A program made the translations under genes and the position numbers. This document shows positions 17,939-26,432 of a stretch of 64,000 bases of DNA, one piece after another. The notes under the pieces were generated by a model. The model did no database searches and had not been told where the DNA came from. It saw nothing but the letters and a program-made list of their open reading frames with translations. This DNA is from Chryseobacterium sp. StRB126. Lineage in GTDB: Bacteria; Bacteroidota; Bacteroidia; Flavobacteriales; Weeksellaceae. The stretch is taken from assembly GCF_000829375.1 (NCBI RefSeq), contig NZ_AP014624.1, forward strand, positions 868,001-932,000. Reading direction: 5' to 3'. How positions within the stretch are numbered: position 1 is the first letter of the stretch; each line of letters opens with the position of its first letter.

Positions 17939-18766
17939 ATGAATTTCAGATTTTCAATGATGTTCCTGATGTTGTTTGCATGGGGATTTTCACAGGACCT
18001 TACCGTAATGAGTTTTAATATCAGACTGAATGTTGCTTCGGACAAGGAAAATGCATGGCCAGAAAGAAAACAGGATGTTGCTGATTTACTAACGTATTAT
18101 CATCCTGATTACTTTGGAGTGCAGGAAGCACTTCCGGAACAGATGAAGGATATTAAAAACGGATTGAAGAACTACGACTATATTGGAGTAGGAAGAGATG
18201 ATGGTAAAGAGAAAGGCGAATTTTCAGCTATTTTTTATGACACTGAAAGATTAGAAGCAGTAAAATCAGGGACGTTCTGGTTATCTGAAACTCCTGAAAA
18301 ACCTTCAAAAGGTTGGGATGCAGCATTGAACAGAATCTGTACTTATGCTGTTTTTAAAGATAAAAAATCAAAAAAGGAATTCATTGCCATGAATCTTCAT
18401 TTCGATCATGTTGGAAATGTAGCCAGAGTGAAGTCTTCAGAACTGATTTTGAAAAAGATCAAAGAGCTTAACCCAAAGAACCTGCCGGTAACAGTAAGTG
18501 GAGATTTTAATCTTACCGATGATACAGAACCGGTTAAAATTCTTTCACAAAACATGAAGGATACTTTTTATCATTCAGAAACGAAGCATTATGGTCCTCT
18601 AGGAACTTTTACTGCTTTTAATATTAATGAAGTACCGAAAGAAAGAATCGATTATATTTTTACAAAAGACTTTAAAATAAAATCTCACCGTCACATTAAT
18701 GACAGAAGAGAGAATCTCCTTTATCCCTCGGATCATTTCCCGGTTGTTGTGAAGCTTTCTTTTTAA
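17939..18766 (+). CDS. Exported endonuclease/exonuclease/phosphatase family protein
   Basis: I start at the ATG at 17939 (MNFRFSMMFLMLFAWGFSQ), which begins a signal peptide cut after FSQ; a TTG at 17915 overlaps a promoter element. The 275-residue product has the EEP fold motifs: VMSFNIRL, FGVQEALPEQ (catalytic Glu), NRICTYAVF, MNLHFDHVG, VSGDFNLTDD, ERIDYIF and SDHFPVVV (catalytic His). Substrates of the superfamily include nucleic acids, inositol phosphates and sphingomyelin, so the precise reaction is open. Export makes a phosphodiesterase or phosphatase role in nutrient release likely. Confidence 0.88.
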   Translation: MNFRFSMMFLMLFAWGFSQDLTVMSFNIRLNVASDKENAWPERKQDVADLLTYYHPDYFGVQEALPEQMKDIKNGLKNYDYIGVGRDDGKEKGEFSAIFYDTERLEAVKSGTFWLSETPEKPSKGWDAALNRICTYAVFKDKKSKKEFIAMNLHFDHVGNVARVKSSELILKKIKELNPKNLPVTVSGDFNLTDDTEPVKILSQNMKDTFYHSETKHYGPLGTFTAFNINEVPKERIDYIFTKDFKIKSHRHINDRRENLLYPSDHFPVVVKLSF

Positions 18767-18768
18767 AA

Positions 18769-19455
18769 TTAATGGGTTGGAAAATCAATTTCAAATCCAA
18801 TTCCTCTGAGGGATTGGATTTTTACTTTAGGGTCATTGCTGAAGTACTTGCGGAGTCTGCTGATAAATACATCAAGGCTTCTTCCCGTAAAATAATCATT
18901 GGTTTCCCACAGGCTATCCAGAATATTATTTCTTGTAATAGTGGAGTGATTATGTTTCAGAAGGTATAAAAGTAAGTCTTGCTCCCGTGCAGTCATTCGT
19001 ACATTTCCACTGGGATGAGATAGCAGAAGTTTTTGAATGTCCAACGAGTATTCCCCGATTTTCACCAGAGGCTCTGTAGTAGGTGGTAAGGTTCTTTTCA
19101 GAATGTTTCTGATTCTCAGTACCAGTTCTTCAGGGTCACATGGTTTGGCAATATAGTCGTCAGCACCTATTTTTAATCCGGTTAACCGGTCAATTTTCTG
19201 GTTCTTTGCCGTTAAAAATAAAAGCGGAAAGTCATTTTTCTCTTTTAATATCATTTTAGCAAGAGAAAAACCGTCAATATTAGGCATCATAACATCCAAA
19301 ATGCCCATCTGAAAAGAAAATTCAGTAGAGAGAAGCGGGATGATATCTTCAGGATTTTGAAACCAACTGACGTCAAAATCTTCCAATTCAAGATATTGTT
19401 TAAGGATGGTACCAAAATCGGAGTCGTCTTCGGCCAGTAGAATTTTAGTTTTCAT
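18769..19455 (-). CDS. OmpR-family response regulator
   Basis: The 228-residue regulator has the receiver pocket AEDDS, phosphoacceptor Asp54 (GILDVMMP), IAKPCDPEEL, and a winged-helix domain ending GRSLDVFISRLRKYF and IQSLRGIGFEI. Its start overlaps the stop of the kinase gene by 11 bp, so the pair is translationally coupled. It is a paralogue of the regulator at 12062. Likely targets are the GLPGLI gene at 20881 and the receptor gene at 21898, whose promoters share 11-bp-phased direct repeats. Confidence 0.92.
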   Translation of the reverse strand: MKTKILLAEDDSDFGTILKQYLELEDFDVSWFQNPEDIIPLLSTEFSFQMGILDVMMPNIDGFSLAKMILKEKNDFPLLFLTAKNQKIDRLTGLKIGADDYIAKPCDPEELVLRIRNILKRTLPPTTEPLVKIGEYSLDIQKLLLSHPSGNVRMTAREQDLLLYLLKHNHSTITRNNILDSLWETNDYFTGRSLDVFISRLRKYFSNDPKVKIQSLRGIGFEIDFPTH

Positions 19456-20764
19456 AAGGAATTGTTATTTTAAAAGTACTTCCAGTGCCGGGCTGGCTGG
19501 AAACATCAACCTTGCCATTATAAGATGTAATAATTTCTTTTACAAAATAGAGCCCAAGCCCAAGGCCTTTGCTGTTATGGATATTATTGGCCTGGATTCT
19601 GTAGAATTTTTCAAAAATATTTTTTAGTTCTTTACTTTCCATACCCTGGCCATTATCAGAAACTTCAATTTTCAGATTCTGAGCAGTATTGCTGGTATTA
19701 ACTGTCACCATAGAAGCTCCATATTTTATACTGTTTTCACAGAGGTTTTTCACCACCGTTTCCATGAGGTTTTTATCAAAAGGAAGCTGTCTGGAAATTG
19801 TGTTTTCAAACTTAAAATCTATCTTTGGATAAGTGAAGGCTAGATCCTGAACAAAGAAGTCCCAATTTTCAGGCTGTATAGAAGTTATATTCTCCGGTAT
19901 TTCATCCTTGTGAAGCTGTAACATCAGGCTTTCCAGCCTTGTAATTTGTCGGTCAATCAATGGAAGAGTGTCTGGATTCCAGCCTTTTTTTAATGTTTTG
20001 GATGCTATTTTTAAGGTGGCTATAGGGGTTTTAAACTCATGTGAAATATTATCCACAACAGTGTGGAGAACTTCTACCTGTTTTTGTTGTTTGATGAGGT
20101 TCTTGACGGTGAAAATATACAATAGAAGAACACCTGCAAGCAGGATGATACAGCATATAATTAATAGAATAATCTCTTTGAAAACAAGACTTTTTATATT
20201 TTTAATTTCAATCTCTGTTTGGGTGTCAACATGAAATGAATCCATGTTATTAATCGTTTTTTTTCCTGTAGATTCTTGCGTTGATGACGTTCGCCAGGTT
20301 CCGACGCTGGTGGTGGCAGGTTTTCTAACTTTATCTTTTGTTTCGTAAATGGTGACCGGTTGCTGTATAAGTTTGATGCTGTCAGGAAGATGGAGAAGCT
20401 GAATATATTGAATTCTTACACAGATGATATATCCGTCTTTTTTTCGGCGCTCATTGATGTAAGCCGTTAAATTCTTACCAGAATATTTTTTTTCATCTAC
20501 CAAATATTTTAAAAAATTCTGTTTACCGAGCTTTTTATTATAGTATCGGATAATATTCTTTTGCAGAGAATCGTCTTTCGAATCTTTAGCAGAATGATTA
20601 TTCACCACCTGATCTGTATAGACTGAGATACCTCTATCAACGGATCTGTATATTTCCCTTTCTTTAACCTGATAGGTTTTATACATAAAATAAACCTGAA
20701 TTCCCAGCAAAAAGCAGAAGAGGATAGTAAAAATATAAATCAGGTTTTTGTTATTAGGTATCAT
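19445..20764 (-). CDS. Sensor histidine kinase
   Basis: I start at the ATG at 20764 (MIPNNKNLIYIFTILF), which directly precedes the first membrane helix. The roughly 439-residue kinase has a periplasmic domain of about 170 residues, a second helix (EIILLIICCIILLAGVLLLYIF), the phosphoacceptor in NISHEFKTPIAT, N box LCENSIKYG, DNGQGM and GLGLGLYFVKEI. It is organised like the kinase at 12761. The sensed signal is unknown. The divergent GLPGLI gene starts 116 bp away. Confidence 0.9.
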   Translation of the reverse strand: MIPNNKNLIYIFTILFCFLLGIQVYFMYKTYQVKEREIYRSVDRGISVYTDQVVNNHSAKDSKDDSLQKNIIRYYNKKLGKQNFLKYLVDEKKYSGKNLTAYINERRKKDGYIICVRIQYIQLLHLPDSIKLIQQPVTIYETKDKVRKPATTSVGTWRTSSTQESTGKKTINNMDSFHVDTQTEIEIKNIKSLVFKEIILLIICCIILLAGVLLLYIFTVKNLIKQQKQVEVLHTVVDNISHEFKTPIATLKIASKTLKKGWNPDTLPLIDRQITRLESLMLQLHKDEIPENITSIQPENWDFFVQDLAFTYPKIDFKFENTISRQLPFDKNLMETVVKNLCENSIKYGASMVTVNTSNTAQNLKIEVSDNGQGMESKELKNIFEKFYRIQANNIHNSKGLGLGLYFVKEIITSYNGKVDVSSQPGTGSTFKITIPYEN

Positions 20765-20811
20765 TGAAACAAAGATAAAACTTTCGTATTGCACTGAAAT
20801 CGAATTTTTAT

Positions 20812-20840
20812 CATTAACCTTTCATTAACCATATAATTTG
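20812..20840 (+). promoter_or_regulatory. Direct repeat and -7 region before the GLPGLI gene
   Basis: CATTAACCTTTCATTAACC at 20812-20830 is two CATTAACC units with an 11-bp period, as expected for an OmpR/PhoB-type binding site. It is followed at once by ATATAATTTG (20831-20840), close to a -7 element, so the repeats take the -33 position. The site lies in the gap divergent from the kinase gene. Confidence 0.6.
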
Positions 20841-20880
20841 TATGTTTTTTCTTATTTTTAAAGAACTAATAAGTTATTTC

Positions 20881-21714
20881 ATGAAAAAACAGATTGCCCT
20901 CTTAGTAATACTGATAGGGATTATAATAAACGCACAGACTCATCGGTTCATCTACGAGCTTCAGTACAGACCGGATCCCAATGATGCAACGTATGATAAA
21001 GAAGAAATGGTGCTGGATATTAATACAGAAGAAGTAAAATTCTATGAATCTGAATTTCTGATAAACGATTCTCTTAATATTCTTCATGGGGGAATATCAT
21101 CTCAGTATACCAGCCAGGTTGAGCAAACGATTATCAGGAAAAAAAACTCCAATAAAAATAAAAACTACTTTCAGATCAGAATGATGCCTTATTATTATGT
21201 TTTTGAAACTGAAGATAATATTCAGTGGAAAATAGAGGCGGACACTAAAAAGATTAATACTTATAATCTGCAGAAAGCAACAGCGAGATTCGGTGGCCGA
21301 AACTGGACTGCATGGTTTACTCCGGATATTAATATTCCCGAAGGACCTTATAAATTCAGAGGATTACCTGGGTTGGTTCTGTATGTGGAAGATGATAAGA
21401 AAGACTATATCTATTCTTTCTCCAGAAATATTAACCTACCCAAAACATATGACACAAAAGGCTTTCTTGAAAGACATTATTCATTAGATCCCATCACTAT
21501 TGATTTTAAGAAGTGGATAAAACTAAACCTTGAATTTTATAACGATCCTTATGCAAGAATGAGAACAGATTTTCAGCCAGATTGGAATGTTCAGATTGAA
21601 GGAAAGCAAATCAAAAGTAAAGAAGAATTTGCGGGACTTACCAAACAGACGCAGATGAATATAAAACAATATTATAATCCAATAGAGCTGGATAAAGCAA
21701 TTCCTTATCCATAA
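20881..21714 (+). CDS. GLPGLI family exported protein
   Basis: I start at the ATG at 20881 (MKKQIALLVILIGIIINAQ), a clean signal peptide; the upstream in-frame codon at 20842 lies in the promoter. The 277-residue product has the family motif in FRGLPGLVLYVED near residue 164. The family is found in Bacteroidota and has no established activity. GLPGLI genes often neighbour outer-membrane beta-barrel receptors and two-component systems, as here. A terminator follows, and the next gene has its own copy of the regulator repeats. Confidence 0.88.
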   Translation: MKKQIALLVILIGIIINAQTHRFIYELQYRPDPNDATYDKEEMVLDINTEEVKFYESEFLINDSLNILHGGISSQYTSQVEQTIIRKKNSNKNKNYFQIRMMPYYYVFETEDNIQWKIEADTKKINTYNLQKATARFGGRNWTAWFTPDINIPEGPYKFRGLPGLVLYVEDDKKDYIYSFSRNINLPKTYDTKGFLERHYSLDPITIDFKKWIKLNLEFYNDPYARMRTDFQPDWNVQIEGKQIKSKEEFAGLTKQTQMNIKQYYNPIELDKAIPYP

Positions 21715-21735
21715 AAATAACCTCCCATTAATTTT

Positions 21736-21766
21736 AAAAGCCTGAGTTTTATAATTCAGGCTTTCT
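21736..21766 (+). terminator. Terminator after the GLPGLI gene
   Basis: AAAGCCTGA (21737-21745) pairs with TCAGGCTTT (21756-21764) and is followed by CTCATTTTT. Confidence 0.75.
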
Positions 21767-21786
21767 CATTTTTAAAGCAAAAAAGG

Positions 21787-21816
21787 CGTTAACCCATCAT
21801 TAACCTTTCGTTAACC
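21787..21816 (+). promoter_or_regulatory. Three 11-bp-phased GTTAACC/ATTAACC repeats
   Basis: Three units of C(G/A)TTAACC start at 21787, 21798 and 21809, exactly 11 bp apart. The site lies 82 bp before the receptor gene at 21898 and shares its unit with the site at 20812. It is most likely an operator for the response regulator at 18769. Confidence 0.65.
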
Positions 21817-21897
21817 GAAATTCTCCCACTCAATATGGAATTTTGTCCTGTAAAACATGGCTTGGTATCGTCTTACTTCATTCTTAAAAATGTAATC

Positions 21898-24267
21898 ATG
21901 AACAAAACTCTTCTTTTTCTGTGTCTTCCCATAATGATGATGGCTCAAAAACAAAAAATTGCAGGAACGGTAATGAATACCGAAAATGAAAAACTTTCAG
22001 CAGTAAATGTAGTTCTGTATAATTCCAGAAATGAATTAATTAAAGAGTTAAAAACCGATGGTAGTGGAAGTTTCACTCTTGATGGTATTAAGGAACAAAA
22101 TGTAAAGTTGGTAGTGAAGAACAACGGATACTCTTTATTTGAAAAGAACCTGGATCTGGGAAAACCTGAAGCCTTACAAATTATTCTCAGAAAGGAAACT
22201 CAGGAAATAGAAGCTGTTGTGATGACCAAAAGCAAACCATTGGTGAAAAGAAAAGTGGATCGTCTGGAGTTCAATGTTGAAAACAGTAATATTTCATCAC
22301 TCAATGCCTGGGAAATCTTAAAGAATACGCCTAGTGTAACGGTAAATAATAATGTGCTAACAGTGAAAGGAAGTACAGGAATTTTGGTCACAATTAATGA
22401 TAAAAAAGTAATGCTGACTGGTGATGAACTTAAAAACCTTTTGGAAAACACACAGGGAGATGAGGTGAAATCTATAGAAGTAATTACCAATCCACCTGCA
22501 AAATATGAAGCTTCGGGGAGTGCAGTATTAAATATAGTCATGAAAAAGAATAAGATTGAAGGCTATCGTGGGATTCTGTCTTCGAAATATGTTCAGACTC
22601 AGTATGCAAAAGCAGTTTTCGGACTGTCGCAATATTATAAGAAGGATAAGTTATCCATTATGGCAAGCTATTATAAAGGGATGGGAACTTATTTCCGTGA
22701 AGGATCAGATTATGTTCGTTATCCTGAAAGTGAAACCACATGGATAAGCACAATGAACAGGAAGGATAAAAACACTAACCAGAATACCCTGAATTTTAAT
22801 GTGGAATATGAGTTGGACAGTTTAACCAGCTTAAGCCTCAACTATTCAGGGTATTTTTCTCCAAAGTCTCATGGGGTCTACGATGTACCTACATTAATTT
22901 ATAACAGCCAGAATGTTATAGAGTCTCATTACAGAACACTAAACGATCATGAATCAAGCTCCATCAATAATTCCGTGAGTTTTCAGATAGATCGAAAACT
23001 GAATAAAAAAAGCAATTTATCCTGGATCAATTATTTTACCAGTAATAATTCCAGTAAATACCAGAATGTAACTACCGATTTGGATTTTGCAGGTAAGCCT
23101 CCAAGAAAAGATAATTTTCTGACCCAGAATAAGGCTGATGTTCAGCTGTATTCCACCCAATTGGATTATCAGTGGAAAGGTGAAAAGCTGGAAGTAGAAT
23201 CCGGGGCAAAATATAGTTTTGTAAAAACAAACAGCAAGCTTGATTTCTCTGATAATGAAAATGGATCCATGGAATTCAGACCTGAAAAAAGTAGTGATTT
23301 TGATTATAAAGAACATAATTTTGCTCTGTATTCCTCGCTATCCTACAATATTGGAAAATGGAACTTTAAAGGAGGGCTTCGTGCTGAAATGACAGACCTT
23401 GAAGGAATTGTTTCTGAACCGTATACCCGTAATAAAAATAATTACTGGAACTTCTTTCCAACTTTTTATGCTCAATATACCACAGAAAATAAACACGAAT
23501 TTGGGTTTTCTTATGGAAAAAGAATCAGCAGGCCTTCTTACTCATGGTTGAATCCTGCAAAATCTTATTACAATCTTTTTTCCTACTTTCAGGGAGATCC
23601 TCAATTAAAAGCAACGATTATTCATAATCTTAATCTTTCGTATTCCTGGAAAGATTGGCATATTGATCTGTATTATCGCAAAGAGCTCTTTCCTGCTATG
23701 GAAATTTCATATCAGGTGCCGGAAACCAATAATGTAGTCTATAATTTTACCAATATAGAGAAAGGGCAGGCATTTGGGCTAAGTTTGTATAAAAGTTTCC
23801 AGATAAAGCCTTGGTGGAATATCGTTATGTCTGAAAATCTGGAGCGTAATGAAAATTATTTCAATGGAGTGGATGGTAGTTTGCATCAGAACAAAGTCTG
23901 GAATTGGATGTCTAATATTTCTACCAGTTTTACTTTGGATAAAAACAGTGACTGGAAAATGGAAATGGGACATCGGTATTTTTCTGCCGGAATACAAGGC
24001 CCTTTCAGAATTTCCAGCAATTGGACTGCCTATTTTGTGATGAATAGAAAGTTTTTCAATAAAAAACTGGAGGCCGCATTTATTGTGAATGATATCTTCA
24101 AAACCACCCGTCAAAAGATCGTTACCAAGTATGCTAATCAGGATAATTATTTTCTGGATTATACAGATATTCAAGGGTTCACAGTGTCATTGAAATATAA
24201 TTTTGGAAACCAATCCGTAAAGAATGCCAAAACAATTAGAAAAGCCTCGGAACAGGACAGGCTTTAA
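21898..24267 (+). CDS. Outer-membrane beta-barrel receptor with carboxypeptidase-regulatory-like domain
   Basis: I start at the ATG at 21898 (MNKTLLFLCLPIMMMAQ), the start of the signal peptide. The 789-residue protein has an N-terminal carboxypeptidase-D regulatory-like domain (about residues 19-95), a plug-like region (VKRKVDRLEFNVEN and EVITNPPAKYEASGSAVLNIVMKK) and a barrel of aromatic-rich strands to the C-terminus. This is the TonB-receptor-like OMP_b-brl_3 type. It probably imports or binds a peptide or other nutrient across the outer membrane; the ligand is unknown. It is likely controlled by the neighbouring two-component system. Confidence 0.87.
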   Translation: MNKTLLFLCLPIMMMAQKQKIAGTVMNTENEKLSAVNVVLYNSRNELIKELKTDGSGSFTLDGIKEQNVKLVVKNNGYSLFEKNLDLGKPEALQIILRKETQEIEAVVMTKSKPLVKRKVDRLEFNVENSNISSLNAWEILKNTPSVTVNNNVLTVKGSTGILVTINDKKVMLTGDELKNLLENTQGDEVKSIEVITNPPAKYEASGSAVLNIVMKKNKIEGYRGILSSKYVQTQYAKAVFGLSQYYKKDKLSIMASYYKGMGTYFREGSDYVRYPESETTWISTMNRKDKNTNQNTLNFNVEYELDSLTSLSLNYSGYFSPKSHGVYDVPTLIYNSQNVIESHYRTLNDHESSSINNSVSFQIDRKLNKKSNLSWINYFTSNNSSKYQNVTTDLDFAGKPPRKDNFLTQNKADVQLYSTQLDYQWKGEKLEVESGAKYSFVKTNSKLDFSDNENGSMEFRPEKSSDFDYKEHNFALYSSLSYNIGKWNFKGGLRAEMTDLEGIVSEPYTRNKNNYWNFFPTFYAQYTTENKHEFGFSYGKRISRPSYSWLNPAKSYYNLFSYFQGDPQLKATIIHNLNLSYSWKDWHIDLYYRKELFPAMEISYQVPETNNVVYNFTNIEKGQAFGLSLYKSFQIKPWWNIVMSENLERNENYFNGVDGSLHQNKVWNWMSNISTSFTLDKNSDWKMEMGHRYFSAGIQGPFRISSNWTAYFVMNRKFFNKKLEAAFIVNDIFKTTRQKIVTKYANQDNYFLDYTDIQGFTVSLKYNFGNQSVKNAKTIRKASEQDRL

Positions 24268-24298
24268 TCTGAGGTTTGGTTAAGGGAACTGAGATCGA

Positions 24299-24420
24299 AT
24301 GCTGGAAGTTACTTTTAGTTAGTATGATTACAGTCGCTATACAATCAGGGTACTTTTAAAAAGAGAAAACAGTTGTTGTTTATGACTTCCGGGCTCCAGC
24401 TTCTATCTCCTGACTTTCCA
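24299..24420. repeat. Long imperfect hairpin, family D, second copy
   Basis: The left arm (ATGCTGGAAGTTACTTTTAG) matches the copy at 17693. The right arm reads ATGACTTCCGGGCTCCAGCT. The roughly 60-bp middle has no gene. It lies 32 bp after the receptor stop codon. Confidence 0.65.
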
Positions 24421-24496
24421 GAATATTTTAAATTAAAATCCCATTAGCATAAACCATTATTATAAAAGAAATTCTCGTTTGATGTTACATTTTAGC

Positions 24497-24504
24497 TATT
24501 TTTG
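24497..24504 (+). promoter_or_regulatory. -7 promoter element (TATTTTTG)
   Basis: It fits TAnnTTTG and lies 25 bp before the ATG at 24530. A TTG at 24479 is 15 bp upstream, a little shorter than ideal. Confidence 0.45.
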
Positions 24505-24529
24505 ATACTTATCTAAAAAAGAGATTATT

Positions 24530-26395
24530 ATGAAGAGAATTTTTTCCGGAATGCTGTTAGTTGTTTCATTATTGCAACTTTCTGCTCAGGAATTGTATAT
24601 GCCGAGAAATATTAAGAGAGCTTACGAAAAAGGAACCAGAGATATTTCAGGTGCACCGGGCAAGAACTACTGGCAAAATAAAGGGATTTACAATGTTGAA
24701 GTAAAAGTAGATGCTAATACAAAGACTGTTTCCGGAAAAGAAACCATTGTTTATGTCAATAACAGTCCGGATAATCTCAATGAATTAGCGATAAGATTTG
24801 TAAATAATCTACATAAGCCGCAGTCTCCAAGATCAGGATTCGTTTCTAAAGACTTCTTGTCTGCAGGGCTTAAGATCAAATCATTTATTGTAAATGGTGA
24901 AAAATATGACATCAATAGCGATGATTGGGGAACTGTTGAAAAAATAAAATTAAAATCATCTTTAAAATCAAAGTCAAAAGCTGAGGTTAAGATTGAATGG
25001 GAGTATCCGCTTTCTGTACAGAGTGGAAGAGAAGGACAAATTGATCCGGAAACATTCTATGTGGCTTATTCTTTCCCTCGTATTTCTGTGTATGATGATT
25101 ATAATGGATGGGATATGCTTCCACACTCCGACAGACAGGAGTTTTATAATGATTTTAATGATTATAGCTTTGCTATTACAGCTCCAAAGAACTATGTAGT
25201 ATGGGCAACGGGAGATTTCCTGAATCCGGAAGCGGTTCTTCAACCTGAATATTTAAAAAGATATAAAGCTTCCTTGAAAAGTGATAACCTGATGCATATT
25301 GCTACAGAACAGGAGATGAAGTCGGGTAAAGTTACCCAGCAGAATAAGTGGAATATCTGGAAATTTAAAGCCAATCATATTACAGATTTTTGTTTTGCTT
25401 TAAGTAATCATTACGTATGGGATGCTGCAAGCGTACAGCTGAAAACCAAAAGAGCCAGTGTTCAGGCAGGGTATAAAGCCGGTGCAAAAGATTTTGAACA
25501 TTATGTAGACTGGATGCGTTATAACCTAGATTGGTTTTCCAAAAACTGGCCGGGAGTAGAATATCCCTATAATGTAATGACGGCAATTCAAGGGTATGCA
25601 GATATGGAATATCCGATGATGATTAATGACACCAGTATTCCGGATGACCTTCAGGACGCCAGACTTACTGCAGATCATGAAATTGCACATACCTATTTCC
25701 CTTTCTATATGGGAATCAACGAAACGAGATATGCCTTTATGGATGAAGGATGGGCAACTACGTTGGAGTATCTGATCGGAATTGATGAAAATGGCGAAGA
25801 AAAAGCTAAAGATTTTTATAAAAATTTCCGTGTAAAAAAATGGATTAATGATCCTTCAGCAGAACAAGATCAGCCGATTATTACAATGAGTACACAGGTA
25901 AGTGGTTCTGGATACGGAAACAACTCGTATGTGAAATCATCACTGTCTTATCTTGCATTAAAGGATTATCTGGGTGATGAGTTATTCAAAAAAGCATTAC
26001 ATCATTATATGGATAACTGGAATGGGAAACATCCGGTGCCATGGGATTATTTCAACTCAATGAATACAGGTTCCGGAAAAAATATGAACTGGTTCTTTCA
26101 GAATTGGTTTTATACCAATAATTATATTGATTTAAAAGTTGCCAGAGCTTCTCAAATGAATGATTTGCTTACGATAAATGTAGCGAATGTAGGTGGATTT
26201 GCCATTCCGTTTGATGCATTATTATCTTATGAAGACGGAACTACGGAGAAGTTACATTTTTCACCCTCTGTGTGGGAAAAAGATCAAAAATTAACTGATC
26301 TTGTGATTCCGATTAAGAAAAAAGTAAAATCTGTAAAGCTGGATGGGGATCTCTTTATGGATTATACTCCGGAAGACAATAGTAAAACTTTATAA
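24530..26395 (+). CDS. M1-family metallopeptidase, paralogue
   Basis: The 621-residue exported peptidase has a signal peptide (cut after LSAQ), YADMEYPMM at the exopeptidase position and the zinc site H383-E384-x-x-H387 (HEIAHTY) with the third Glu in FMDEGWA. It is similar in architecture to the protein at 15745 but clearly divergent (DMEYP against GMEYP; HEIAH against HEFGH). The two probably differ in peptide preference. A bidirectional terminator separates it from the convergent PAP2 gene. Confidence 0.9.
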   Translation: MKRIFSGMLLVVSLLQLSAQELYMPRNIKRAYEKGTRDISGAPGKNYWQNKGIYNVEVKVDANTKTVSGKETIVYVNNSPDNLNELAIRFVNNLHKPQSPRSGFVSKDFLSAGLKIKSFIVNGEKYDINSDDWGTVEKIKLKSSLKSKSKAEVKIEWEYPLSVQSGREGQIDPETFYVAYSFPRISVYDDYNGWDMLPHSDRQEFYNDFNDYSFAITAPKNYVVWATGDFLNPEAVLQPEYLKRYKASLKSDNLMHIATEQEMKSGKVTQQNKWNIWKFKANHITDFCFALSNHYVWDAASVQLKTKRASVQAGYKAGAKDFEHYVDWMRYNLDWFSKNWPGVEYPYNVMTAIQGYADMEYPMMINDTSIPDDLQDARLTADHEIAHTYFPFYMGINETRYAFMDEGWATTLEYLIGIDENGEEKAKDFYKNFRVKKWINDPSAEQDQPIITMSTQVSGSGYGNNSYVKSSLSYLALKDYLGDELFKKALHHYMDNWNGKHPVPWDYFNSMNTGSGKNMNWFFQNWFYTNNYIDLKVARASQMNDLLTINVANVGGFAIPFDALLSYEDGTTEKLHFSPSVWEKDQKLTDLVIPIKKKVKSVKLDGDLFMDYTPEDNSKTL

Positions 26396-26399
26396 ATGT

Positions 26400-26429
26400 A
26401 AAAGCCTTCAGACTCCTGAAGGCTTTTTT
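26400..26429. terminator. Bidirectional terminator between convergent genes
   Basis: AAAAGCCTTCAG pairs with CTGAAGGCTTTT around a 4-base loop (12 bp, perfect) and is followed by T. It serves the M1 gene and the PAP2 gene at 26433. Confidence 0.9.
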
Positions 26430-26432
26430 ATC

